Shown piece by piece: positions 25,917 through 33,632 of a DNA stretch of 51,992 nt (positions within the stretch are counted from its first letter, which is position 1; every line of letters begins with the position of its first letter). Both the position numbers and the translations under genes were made by a program. This stretch comes from a virus. Under the pieces are notes generated by a model that was not told where the DNA came from, did no database searches, and saw nothing but the letters and a program-made list of their open reading frames with translations. The DNA is taken from the IMG/VR virus record IMGVR_UViG_3300011270_000008, positions 1-51,992 of that record; one strand, written 5' to 3'.

Positions 25917-26164
25917 AGGCCCGCACGCTCACGGTGCTGCAAGAGCGGGCGCTGTTGCAGATCGCTGACATGCCGTCGGTGCGCATCTCCGAGCAGACGT
26001 GTCTGCGCAACGCCGAGTACAACCCGAACGAAGTCACGCTTGGCCGGGCGGTGGCGGATGCACTGCTGCGGGCGGGCGCGGTGGAGTACGTCTCCTACCG
26101 GCGGGTGAAGATCACGGCGGCGGGGCTCAGTGTGGTGCGACGGGTGACGGGAGGGGAGACGTGA
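25913..26164 (+). CDS. 83-residue winged-helix-like protein
   Basis: The helices VLQERALLQIADMP and RAVADALLRAGAVEYV, followed by a two-stranded wing (VSYRRVKITAAGLSVV), give a possible winged-helix DNA-binding pattern. Start ATG 25913 in ATGA overlap. Confidence 0.5.
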   Translation: MKARTLTVLQERALLQIADMPSVRISEQTCLRNAEYNPNEVTLGRAVADALLRAGAVEYVSYRRVKITAAGLSVVRRVTGGET

Positions 26165-26334
26165 GGCGCTGCAAGTCTCAGCACCGAAAGTGCTGGGCCA
26201 TCAAAAGCGGGAGCTATGGCACGTTGCTCTGGTGCTACGAGTGCGGCGCCATTCGCATGCTGCCGAATGAGATCCGCTGGACATACCCGGTTGGCCCTGA
26301 TGGTGAGAACCCGGCGATGCGAGGGCCGAAATGA
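26161..26334 (+). CDS. 57-residue Cys protein
   Basis: CKSQHRKC and CYECGA motifs with basic residues suggest a small zinc finger. GTGA and ATGA overlaps at its ends. Confidence 0.5.
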   Translation: MRRCKSQHRKCWAIKSGSYGTLLWCYECGAIRMLPNEIRWTYPVGPDGENPAMRGPK

Positions 26335-26783
26335 AGGCCATTCCGGATCTGACGATTGCTCCCGTCACCATCGTCGTGCCGTGGCCGCGGTATCCCACGG
26401 TGACGCTGGGGGGCAAGGCGTCGAAGGCGAAGCGGGCCGGCAAGTTGGTGCCGTGGTTGTCGGCGAACGTCATCGGCACCCTGCACCCTCGGCTGTACCG
26501 GGAGATCAAGATCATGTGGCGGGAGGCGGCTGAGTACGCCGTGTCGTACGAGTGGCCGCTGGATGGCCCCCTGGAGGTGCTGGTGAAGCTCTACAAGCCC
26601 ACAGCGCAGGAAATGGACCCGTTGGCTGTCCTGGAAGGTCTAAAGCCCGTGGTGGACGGCCTGGAAGCCTCTGGGCTCATCCTGAACGATCGCCTGGTGA
26701 TCGGCGGGTGGGCCGAGGCGCTGAAAGCTGAGTCTCGGGAGTTGTGCCGTGTTGAGGTCACGCTGCTGGCGGTGACGGGGTGA
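26331..26783 (+). CDS. RusA-like Holliday junction resolvase
   Basis: 150 residues, close to the RusA family size. The signature acidic/Lys pattern is present: Asp96 (MDPLAV), Lys105 (GLKPVVDG), Asp109 and Asp120 (LILNDRLVIGG). It would resolve branched DNA during replication or packaging. It lies in the same operon as the RecB-like nuclease and the helicase-methylase. Confidence 0.75.
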   Translation: MKAIPDLTIAPVTIVVPWPRYPTVTLGGKASKAKRAGKLVPWLSANVIGTLHPRLYREIKIMWREAAEYAVSYEWPLDGPLEVLVKLYKPTAQEMDPLAVLEGLKPVVDGLEASGLILNDRLVIGGWAEALKAESRELCRVEVTLLAVTG

Positions 26784-26920
26784 ACGACCTTGACGACGAC
26801 CGGGCTTGCGACTGGTGCGGCGACTTCGAGGACATCGCCGGGCCGCTTGAACTTGTCTTCTGTTTCGACGGGTCAACGATGTGGCTCTGCGCTACTTGCG
26901 TTGAGGACAACGATGACTAG
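26780..26920 (+). CDS. 46-residue zinc-ribbon-like protein
   Basis: GTG 26780 overlaps the resolvase stop. CDWCGD and CATCVE lie 28 residues apart in an acidic peptide. Ends with TAG and overlaps the next gene by 8 bp. Confidence 0.5.
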   Translation: MNDLDDDRACDWCGDFEDIAGPLELVFCFDGSTMWLCATCVEDNDD

Positions 26921-27086
26921 CCCCGTTGCGAAGGACATGGTAGTGCGAGACGGGGCCAAGCGGGAGCGGCTGCGGGTGCTCGAGGTGTTGCCTGGCGGGG
27001 TGGCGCGGTGTGTGGACTCGGACCAGCAGACGCACTTCCTGCCGACGGAGCGGCTGAGGGTGGTTTCCAGAAAGGGGAGAAAGTGA
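26913..27086 (+). CDS. 57-residue basic protein
   Basis: ATG 26913; ends in GTGA overlap with the helicase gene. Strand-rich and basic (GAKRERLRVLEVLPGGVARC, then RLRVVSRKGRK). Could bind nucleic acid; unknown. Confidence 0.5.
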   Translation: MTSPVAKDMVVRDGAKRERLRVLEVLPGGVARCVDSDQQTHFLPTERLRVVSRKGRK

Positions 27087-29380
27087 GCGTTGCGTATGAA
27101 GACTTCCTCGCCGCCAAGCTGGTCACGGCGGGGTCGCACGGAATCACCATCCCGGCCGACGATCTGAACCCCGTGCTGTTCGACTGGCAGCGGGAAGTCA
27201 CGGCGTGGGCCCTGCAGCGGGGCCGGGCGGCCATCTTCGCAGCCTGCGGACTCGGCAAGACCTTCATGCAGGTTGAGTGGGCGCACCGGATCACGGAGGC
27301 AACCGGTGGCCGGGTGCTTATCCTCGCTCCCCTCGCCGTGGCGCATCAGACGATCAAGGAAGCGGCCAAGCTGGGGCTCACCGTTGAGTACGCCCGTCGG
27401 CAGGACGGCTCGGACTGCCCTCTCGTCATCACAAACTACGAGTGCCTTGCCGACTTCGATCCCTCGCAGTGGATCGGTGTCGTGCTGGACGAGTCGAGCA
27501 TCCTCAAGTCGTTCACGGGAAAGACGAAGCGGGCGCTGCTCGAGGCCTTCGCCGAGACGCCTTACCGCCTCGCCTGCACCGCCTCGCCGGCTCCGAACGA
27601 TCACATGGAGCTCGGGAATCACGCCGAGTTTCTGGGGATCATGGAACGCCCGGAAATGCTGGCCCGGTGGTTCAAGCACGACTCGGGCAACACGAGCGTG
27701 TATCGGCTCAAGAAGCACGGCGAGCGGGATTTCTGGCGCTGGGTCAGCTCGTGGGCAGTGTGCGCCGAGAAGCCCTCGGACTTGGGTGACTACGAGGATG
27801 GCGGGTTTGCCCTGCCCCCGCTGGTCATCGAAGGGCACCTGGTGGCCGACCCCGCCCGGGCCCACGACCGGGGCAAGCTGTTCCTGGGGGACGCCGCGCC
27901 CTCGGCAACGGAGATGTGGTCCGACAAGCGGGAGACGGCCGAGGACCGTTGCGTCATGGCCTACGGCATCGTGGCCGAGCAACCGGACAGGCCATGGACG
28001 GTGTGGTGCGAGACGAACCATGAGGCTGATCTGCTGGCGAAGTTGCTGCCCGGTTCCGTCGATGTGCGGGGGTCGGACTCGCTCGAGTCCAAGGAACGCA
28101 AGCTGGATGCCTTCGCCGATGGAGAGGCCTCGGTCATCGTGACCAAGCCCAGCATCGCCGGATTCGGACTCAACTGGCAGCACTGCTCGAACGTGGTGTT
28201 CGTCGGGCTCACCTACTCGTTCGAGAAGCTCTACCAGGCTATTCGCCGATCGTGGCGCTACGGGCAGACCAGGCCCGTCACGGTGCATCTCATCAGCGCT
28301 GAGTCCGACCAGGGCATCGTGGCAGCCGTGGAGCGCAAACAGGAGGAGTACGACGTCATGGTGAACCGGATGGTTGAGGCCACCAAGGAATTCGGGCTAG
28401 CCGAGCGGCAGAGTCACCGGGCACTCACGGTCGTCGCTGAAGACGAGTACACGGGGGAGGACTGGACGCTGCGGCTGGGTGACAACGTGCCGATCACCCG
28501 CAGTCTCCCATCCGATTCCGTGGGACTGTCGGTCTTCTCGCCTCCGTTCGCAAACCTCTTCGTTTACTCGGATTCGGTGGCCGACATGGGCAACTGCGCT
28601 TCGGTCTCGGAGTTCTTCGAGCACATGGACTACTTGATCCCCGAGTTGTACCGGATCACGAAGCCGGGCCGGATCTGCTGCGTCCACTGCTCCGAAATCC
28701 CTCGGCAGAAGGGCGTTGATGGGGTCATGGGGATCTACGACTTCCCCGGAGACCTGATCCGTCACTTCGAGGCCGCTGGGTGGGTTCACGTCAGCCGGGT
28801 TACGGTGTGGAAGGACCCCGTGGTTGAGGTTTCCCGCACGAAGGCGATGGGGCTGCTTCACAAGAGCTTCACCGAACGCCGGGAAGCCGTTCGGGTGGGG
28901 ATGCCCGACTACGTTCTTGTGTTCCGCAAGTGGACTGACGAGATGCCCGACCGGCAGGTCGCCGGCGGCATGGCGCCTGTCGGCGGGTACATCGGCGAGG
29001 ACGGGCCGAGCATGTGGAACAGCGAGCGGGACTACTCCATTCAGACGTGGCAGAAGTACGCCTCGCCGGTCTGGATGGATGTTCGTCAGGGTCGGGTGCT
29101 GGACTACGCTGGGGCTCGGGAGCAGCAGGACGAGCGCCACATCTGCCCGCTTCAACTGGATGTGATCGAGCGATGTGTGTTCCTGTGGAGCAACCCCGGA
29201 GACCTTGTGCTGGACCCCTACGCTGGCATCGGGTCGACGGGCTACGTGGCCCTACAAACGGGCCGCAGGTTCATCGGTGCCGAGTTGAAGCGGAGCTACG
29301 CTGAGCAGGCCGTGAAGCATCTTGAGCGGGCCGTGCGGGACAAGGATCAGGGCAAGCTCTTTCCGGACGACCCGTCGTGA
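27083..29380 (+). CDS. helicase-DNA methyltransferase fusion
   Basis: 765 residues from GTG 27083 behind GGAGAAA. The N-terminal SF2/SNF2-like helicase (1-440) has Walker A AACGLGKTF (53-61), a DESS box (VVLDESSI, 133-140), TASPAPNDH and motif VI YQAIRRSWRYGQ (384-395). The C-terminal methylase (455-750) has FSPPFANLF (485-493) before DPYAGIGSTG (711-720), the beta-class order of amino-MTases. It may remodel and modify phage DNA to evade restriction. No restriction gene is seen nearby. Confidence 0.88.
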   Translation: MSVAYEDFLAAKLVTAGSHGITIPADDLNPVLFDWQREVTAWALQRGRAAIFAACGLGKTFMQVEWAHRITEATGGRVLILAPLAVAHQTIKEAAKLGLTVEYARRQDGSDCPLVITNYECLADFDPSQWIGVVLDESSILKSFTGKTKRALLEAFAETPYRLACTASPAPNDHMELGNHAEFLGIMERPEMLARWFKHDSGNTSVYRLKKHGERDFWRWVSSWAVCAEKPSDLGDYEDGGFALPPLVIEGHLVADPARAHDRGKLFLGDAAPSATEMWSDKRETAEDRCVMAYGIVAEQPDRPWTVWCETNHEADLLAKLLPGSVDVRGSDSLESKERKLDAFADGEASVIVTKPSIAGFGLNWQHCSNVVFVGLTYSFEKLYQAIRRSWRYGQTRPVTVHLISAESDQGIVAAVERKQEEYDVMVNRMVEATKEFGLAERQSHRALTVVAEDEYTGEDWTLRLGDNVPITRSLPSDSVGLSVFSPPFANLFVYSDSVADMGNCASVSEFFEHMDYLIPELYRITKPGRICCVHCSEIPRQKGVDGVMGIYDFPGDLIRHFEAAGWVHVSRVTVWKDPVVEVSRTKAMGLLHKSFTERREAVRVGMPDYVLVFRKWTDEMPDRQVAGGMAPVGGYIGEDGPSMWNSERDYSIQTWQKYASPVWMDVRQGRVLDYAGAREQQDERHICPLQLDVIERCVFLWSNPGDLVLDPYAGIGSTGYVALQTGRRFIGAELKRSYAEQAVKHLERAVRDKDQGKLFPDDPS

Positions 29381-29781
29381 GCCTCCAAGCCGCCATCGCT
29401 GCCTACCACGTCCAGCGGTTCCCTCAAGCTCAGGTAGAGCATGTGGCTCTCAAGCTGGCCGAGGAGGCCGGCGAGGTGGCCAGCGCGGTCAACGGCCACG
29501 TCAGCGGTGGGGACTTCGGCAAGGGGGACGTCGTGGGGGAGGCTGTCCACGCCGCCTTTTCCCTGCTGGCGCTCGTTGGGCGCTGGTTTCCCGCCCGTGA
29601 CCTTCTAGCTGAGGTTGAGACTGAGCTGGCCCGCTATCTGGATCCGAACGGGGGGCACCGGTCATGTCTGCCGGGCAGTCCCGAGAGCGTGAACGAAAAG
29701 ATAACCCGTGCCCACGAGCTAAGAAGGCGAGCCGTCAAGCTGGAGGATGAGGCTTACGCCGAGTACCGGGACCGGCAGTGA
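29377..29781 (+). CDS. MazG-like nucleotide pyrophosphohydrolase
   Basis: 134 residues. The all-alpha NTP-PPase signature is partly present: HVALKLAEEAGEVASAVNGH provides the EExxE metal site, and GDVVGEAVHAAFSLLALVG the second helix. Some acidic residues of the second motif are replaced, so activity is uncertain. MazG homologues in phages cut (p)ppGpp or abnormal dNTPs. GTGA-coupled to the helicase-methylase; last gene of the operon. Confidence 0.65.
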   Translation: MSLQAAIAAYHVQRFPQAQVEHVALKLAEEAGEVASAVNGHVSGGDFGKGDVVGEAVHAAFSLLALVGRWFPARDLLAEVETELARYLDPNGGHRSCLPGSPESVNEKITRAHELRRRAVKLEDEAYAEYRDRQ

Positions 29782-29794
29782 CCGCGTCGACCCC

Positions 29795-29900
29795 TAGACC
29801 CTAGCGGCGAGCGGGCGTATGCTCATCAGGCCCGGAACAAAGTGAAGCCCCAGCGTGACGAGCGCTAGGGCTTCGAGAATCACAGACCTAGTAAGGAGGT
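29795..29900 (+). promoter_or_regulatory. promoter and leader hairpin before 29904
   Basis: TAGACC (29795-29800) and TATGCT (29818-29823) with a 17-base spacer form a likely promoter. The leader has a 12-bp hairpin with one mismatch (29844-29874: GAAGCCC with GGGCTTC, AGCG with CGCT) and an excellent AAGGAGGT (29893-29900). The same leader plan, with the shared AAGTGAAGCCCC, occurs before the gene at 47587. Confidence 0.6.
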
Positions 29901-29903
29901 CGC

Positions 29904-30203
29904 ATGGATCATCATACCCGCAGTTTCCCTTGCCTGACTAGCTCTGGCCCTTGGGAGGCCGACGGCGCCGAAATCTTCGGCCCGGATCGGGAGTGGATCG
30001 GGGAAGCGTGTAACCCGGATCTCCCCGACGGCGGCGCTGCGAATGCCCGCCTCATGGCGCTCAGTCCGAAGCTGCTGGCGGCACTCAGGTCCCTGATGGC
30101 GTGCGTCAATGCTGTCGAGGAGTTGAGGTACACCAGTATCATCCGAGTCCCGTCGCCGATGTTGGACGTCCTGGACAGGCTAGTCGCCGAGGTAGGTGGC
30201 TGA
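29904..30203 (+). CDS. 99-residue phage protein
   Basis: ATG behind AAGGAGGT. The segment AANARLMALSPKLLAALRSL is the mark of a common small phage family. A second member (GNADLITAAPDLLASCEEM) lies at 36198-36533. The first half (GPWEADGAEIFGPDREW) looks like a small beta sheet. Function unknown. Confidence 0.7.
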   Translation: MDHHTRSFPCLTSSGPWEADGAEIFGPDREWIGEACNPDLPDGGAANARLMALSPKLLAALRSLMACVNAVEELRYTSIIRVPSPMLDVLDRLVAEVGG

Positions 30204-30643
30204 TGGGCGAGCGGGTGGCGATCGTCGGCAGCAGGGGGTATCCGGACCTCGAAGAGGTCATGGCCTACGTGAGCACGCTGCCGCTCGACACGGTCGTGGT
30301 CTCGGGCGGAGCGTGGGGCGTCGACCAGCATGCCGAGGGGACAGCGAGGGCTCAGGGGCTCACGGTGGTCTCGTTCCTCCCCAGGCAGCTCGAAGGGCAC
30401 TGGCGGATCGTGCGTTTCACCCTGTTCGCTCGCAGCAGCGACAGCGAGTTTCTCTGGTTGTCTTACCGCGATCTCGGCTCATTCCCGGAGGCGGCCCACT
30501 TTCGCAACGGACTGATCGTCCAGGACAGCGACCGGGTTGAAGTTTTCTGGGATGGGCACAGCCGCGGGACCCGCAACACTATCCGGCTGGCTGAGAAGGC
30601 CGGGAAGCTGGGGGAGATTCACCGGGCCGGGGTGAGGGCCTGA
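30203..30643 (+). CDS. SLOG-fold (DprA/DUF2493-like) protein
   Basis: 146 residues, TGATG start. VAIVGSRGYPDLEEVMAYVS and DTVVVSGGAWGVDQHAEGTA give the Rossmann-like nucleotide-binding core of the SLOG superfamily. Such proteins bind nucleotides, nucleotide-derived signals or, in DprA, ssDNA-recombinase complexes. In phages the role is unsettled; signalling or anti-defence is possible. Confidence 0.7.
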   Translation: MGERVAIVGSRGYPDLEEVMAYVSTLPLDTVVVSGGAWGVDQHAEGTARAQGLTVVSFLPRQLEGHWRIVRFTLFARSSDSEFLWLSYRDLGSFPEAAHFRNGLIVQDSDRVEVFWDGHSRGTRNTIRLAEKAGKLGEIHRAGVRA

Positions 30644-31021
30644 TGGCCGGCTTGCAACACTTCCACCACATCGGCGAGGTGTGGACCGAGGATGCACTCG
30701 CTGACCACCTCTGCGGGACGCATCATCTGAACGTCGACGGGCTGACCACGGAGCCTCTCGGGCAGCGCCACGACGACGACCACCTGTACTTCGGGTACGC
30801 CTTCGACCCACCGCACGATTGGGATTACCCGACAGACGTGGTGTGCGACTTCTGTCTGATCAACATGTGCGGGCTGTGCGAAGAGGGGCGGTGCGGGTGC
30901 TCGCACGGGTTCGGGCTGGCCGGCGCTGAACCCCTGGCATGCGCTGTGGATTTTCGGGCCAGGGAGCGTGGGGTACTCGGGGGCAACGGCGTACCAGCAG
31001 GCCTGCGCGGAGAACTCATGA
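30643..31021 (+). CDS. Cys-rich protein, frame broken near 30908
   Basis: As sequenced, the frame from ATG 30643 runs on to 31482 and fuses to the next gene. In that reading the segment after GCSHG is implausible. Removing one G from the run 30907-30909 gives LNPWHALWIFGPGSVGYSG and a stop at 31019-31021, in perfect ATGA overlap with the HNH gene. The corrected protein has about 125 residues, with CDFC, CGLC and CGCSH motifs suggesting zinc binding. Sequencing or assembly indel is the simplest explanation. Confidence 0.55.
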
Positions 31022-31482
31022 GCGTGCGAGCCCTAACCTGGGCGCTTGATTCTGGGATTGATCCGCTGCCCCGACTGGTCCTGATCTACCTCAGCGATGA
31101 CGCCGACGACGAAGGATTCGCCCGCTTCCTTGGAGTCTCCGAGCTGGCGACACGCTGCCACCTGAGCGAGCCCGACACATCGGCCGGTCTCAGTGCACTG
31201 GAAGAACTCGGCTTGGTCATCACGTTCGAGACCGCGGCCATGCTCGTCATGAACGGCGACTACACCGACGGCCTGATCTTGATGGCGAAGAAACTCTGGG
31301 GTGGGCCGACAGAGATCCGGCGCCTCGTCATGAAGCGGGACGGCTACCAGTGCCAGGAGTGCGGGAGCACTTCGCAATTGTCCATCGACCATAGGGTGCC
31401 GCGCTCCAAGGGCGGATCGAGCTACCCCCCGAACCTCCAAGTACTCTGCATGCCGTGCAACATGCGGAAAGGTGCCCGCTGA
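31018..31482 (+). CDS. winged-helix/HNH endonuclease, first of three HNH genes
   Basis: 154 residues from ATG 31018. The N-terminal ~95 residues (PRLVLIYLSDDADDEGFARF, LGVSELATRCHLSEPDT) look like the winged-helix of phage replication initiators. The C-terminus is an HNH nuclease: RRLVMKRDGYQCQECGS, SIDHRVPRSKGG, CMPCNMRKGAR. The HNH block is repeated in the next two genes. It may be a homing-type nuclease fused to a replication protein fragment, or an origin-targeted nuclease. Confidence 0.7.
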   Translation: MSVRALTWALDSGIDPLPRLVLIYLSDDADDEGFARFLGVSELATRCHLSEPDTSAGLSALEELGLVITFETAAMLVMNGDYTDGLILMAKKLWGGPTEIRRLVMKRDGYQCQECGSTSQLSIDHRVPRSKGGSSYPPNLQVLCMPCNMRKGAR

Positions 31483-31805
31483 TGGCCCGGACTCCCGACT
31501 GCCTAGTGTGCCGAGATCACGTCAAGCCCGACACGTACTGCACTGAGTGCGGGCTGTATGACTTCCGCTACCCCGACGAAGAACCACGCAAACGTTCCCC
31601 GCTTCCTCTCAAGTTGCGCCGAGCTGTCATCGCCCGCGATGGCTACTCCTGCGGGCTGTGCGGCAGGAACGTTGAGCCTGGCGACGTCCACATCGACCAC
31701 GTCAAGCCAGTGGCGCTCGGCGGCTTGGATCTTCTCGAAAACCTGCAAGTAGCGCACTCACGATGCAACCTGGTCAAGGGGCCGCACTTCGGAAGGGCAA
31801 ACTAG
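31482..31805 (+). CDS. HNH endonuclease, second of three
   Basis: 107 residues. A zinc pair region (CLVCRDHVKPDTYCTECG) precedes the HNH block: RRAVIARDGYSCGLCGR, HIDHVKPVALGG, SRCNLVKG. No winged-helix domain. It shares many HNH residues with the following gene, pointing to local duplication. TGATG start; TAGTG overlap at the end. Confidence 0.75.
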   Translation: MARTPDCLVCRDHVKPDTYCTECGLYDFRYPDEEPRKRSPLPLKLRRAVIARDGYSCGLCGRNVEPGDVHIDHVKPVALGGLDLLENLQVAHSRCNLVKGPHFGRAN

Positions 31806-32311
31806 TGGCCCCCCCCCGCCGGCCGTGGTTCCGCTTCTACGTTGAGGCCATCCATGATCGGAAACTTCGCAGAAGATCACCAAGCGACCGATGGCTGTGG
31901 ATCGTGCTGCTCGCGGTGGCCCGTGAGTCTTCCTCCCCCGGAGTTTTGCTGATTGGCAACAAGGCCGCTGCCATTGAGGACCTGGCGGATCTAGCGGCGC
32001 TCAAGGTGCGGGAGGTCAAAGCTGGTATGGACTACTTCATTGCTGAGGGCATGTTGGAGAGCGACGGACCCCGGATCGCAGTGACAGACTACCAGCAGTA
32101 CGTGGGGGACGTCTCACCGCTCAGCGCAGGCGTTCGTAGGCTAGTCATCGACCGTGACGGGTACGTCTGCGGACTCTGTGGGGAGACAGTAGAACCGAAC
32201 GATGTTCATGTCGACCACATCCAACCTCGAGCCCGAGGCGGCACTGACGACACTTGGAATCTCCAAGTTGCCCATTCCCTTTGCAACATGCGGAAGGGAG
32301 CGCGGACATGA
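31805..32311 (+). CDS. winged-helix/HNH endonuclease, third of three
   Basis: 168 residues from GTG 31805. The N-terminus (WFRFYVEAIHDRKLRRRSPS, RWLWIVLLAVARESSSPG) resembles the N-domain of phage replisome organisers. The C-terminus is HNH: RRLVIDRDGYVCGLCGE, HVDHIQPRARGG, HSLCNMRKGART. ATGA overlap with the replication gene that follows, which has a related N-domain and no HNH. Confidence 0.75.
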   Translation: MAPPRRPWFRFYVEAIHDRKLRRRSPSDRWLWIVLLAVARESSSPGVLLIGNKAAAIEDLADLAALKVREVKAGMDYFIAEGMLESDGPRIAVTDYQQYVGDVSPLSAGVRRLVIDRDGYVCGLCGETVEPNDVHVDHIQPRARGGTDDTWNLQVAHSLCNMRKGART

Positions 32312-33147
32312 CCTACGTTCGCCTCGACGATCACTTCCCGCAGCACCGCAAGATCCTCGGCTTGGACGACAGCGCCTTCGCTCTCTACGTCCGAAGCATC
32401 TGCTACTGCGCTACGCAGCTCTCCAATGGGAACGTCATCATGGCAGCACTGCCGCTGCTAACGAGGCACCGGAAGCCGCTGACGCTCGTTGCTCAGCTTG
32501 TTGAGGCCAGCTTGTGGGAAGTCACGCTCGAGGGCTGGCGGGTACACGACTACCTCGAGTGGCAAGAGTCGGCCGACTCTGTTCTGGGCAAGAGAGCCGC
32601 TGCTAGGGAACGTATGCAGCGGCTCCGTTCGCAAGATGTTCGCACGAACAATGAGCGAAGTTCGCCAGAAGTTCAGAAAAGTTCGCAGAAAGTTCGTGAA
32701 CAAGCTGTAGAAACAGAGAACAGAGAACAGAAAGAACAGAACCCCCCTGTAGGTCCCCCCTTGCCCGAACAGGGCACAGCTTCAGCGAAGCGTCGAGGTA
32801 GCGGCATCCCCACAAACTGGACGCCTTCCGAAGCTCTCACCACATGGGCAAATGCCAAGCACCCCACCGTCGACCTGGAGGCAGCGACTGAGGGATTCCT
32901 GAACCATGCCGCTGACAAGGGCCGAACGACGAAGAGCACCGACGCCGCTTGGCGAAACTGGATCATCAAGGCTGAGGACTGGGGACCACACAAACCAAGT
33001 GCGCAGTTGGCGCTGGCCAACGGCAACCACCCACACCGTGACCCCAACCAAGCCAACGCCGACGCCGTAGCCCGGCGCATGGGCCTGAACCCTGCCGACA
33101 CGGACCCGTTCGGCACTGCACCCGACGAACCCTGGAGGAAACTGTGA
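32308..33147 (+). CDS. replication initiator / DnaD-like protein
   Basis: 279 residues. The N-terminal winged-helix-like part (YVRLDDHFPQHRKILGLDD, FALYVRSICYCATQLSNGN) is typical of phage replisome organisers. A charged low-complexity linker follows (residues about 125-165). The C-terminus (IPTNWTPSEALTTWANAKHP, WRNWIIKAEDWG) resembles the DnaT/DnaD-like end of such proteins. It would open the origin and recruit helicase. The helicase-loader-like gene follows directly. Confidence 0.75.
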   Translation: MTYVRLDDHFPQHRKILGLDDSAFALYVRSICYCATQLSNGNVIMAALPLLTRHRKPLTLVAQLVEASLWEVTLEGWRVHDYLEWQESADSVLGKRAAARERMQRLRSQDVRTNNERSSPEVQKSSQKVREQAVETENREQKEQNPPVGPPLPEQGTASAKRRGSGIPTNWTPSEALTTWANAKHPTVDLEAATEGFLNHAADKGRTTKSTDAAWRNWIIKAEDWGPHKPSAQLALANGNHPHRDPNQANADAVARRMGLNPADTDPFGTAPDEPWRKL

Positions 33148-33632
33148 CCCGCGACGAGGCCCTCAAGATTTGCCGGGTGCTGGGTGCGACCTACCGGCGT
33201 GACGACTGGAGCGAGGAACGCTTCGAGGTTTGGATCGCACTTCTCGAGGATCTGCCGTTCGATCAAGCGCAGGAGGCGGTGCTCGGCTGGGCTCGCAACG
33301 AGAAATGGCCTCCGTCCCCCGCGGAGATTCGGGCGCTCACGTTCGACCTGCAAGCGGCACGTGCAGAGCGCCAGCGGATCGCGTCGGGCACGGTGCTGCA
33401 ACTGCCGGCGGGAGCTCTTGAGCCGGCCGAGCCGCTGACCGTGACGCAGCTCCACATGTGGCGTGCGTCGATGGGCCGGCCGGTGCCCGACTGCGATTGC
33501 GAAAGCTGCGAGCTCGGCCGTGCGATCCTGGCCCGCCGCATCACAGCCGCCGTGCGCCCGATGTCGCCGACGGAACTAACTGAAGACGAGCTGGCCGAAG
33601 TCGAGCGGGTCCGATCGTGGGCCGAGTCATGA
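33144..33632 (+). CDS. helicase-loader-like protein (G39P type)
   Basis: 162 residues. The N-terminal half fits the family of the SPP1 G39P loader and inhibitor: TRDEALKICRVLGATYRRD, ERFEVWIALLEDLPFDQAQ, KWPPSPAEIRAL. A Cys cluster (PDCDCESCELG) follows. It probably loads the host replicative helicase, since no phage DnaB-type helicase is seen. Confidence 0.65.
   Translation: MTRDEALKICRVLGATYRRDDWSEERFEVWIALLEDLPFDQAQEAVLGWARNEKWPPSPAEIRALTFDLQAARAERQRIASGTVLQLPAGALEPAEPLTVTQLHMWRASMGRPVPDCDCESCELGRAILARRITAAVRPMSPTELTEDELAEVERVRSWAES

Noticed and set aside
26873-28288. Leftward reading frame of 471 codons opposite the helicase-methylase
   Set aside because: Composition (Arg/Gly/His/Pro) is that of a shadow frame, while the rightward strand has clear helicase motifs.
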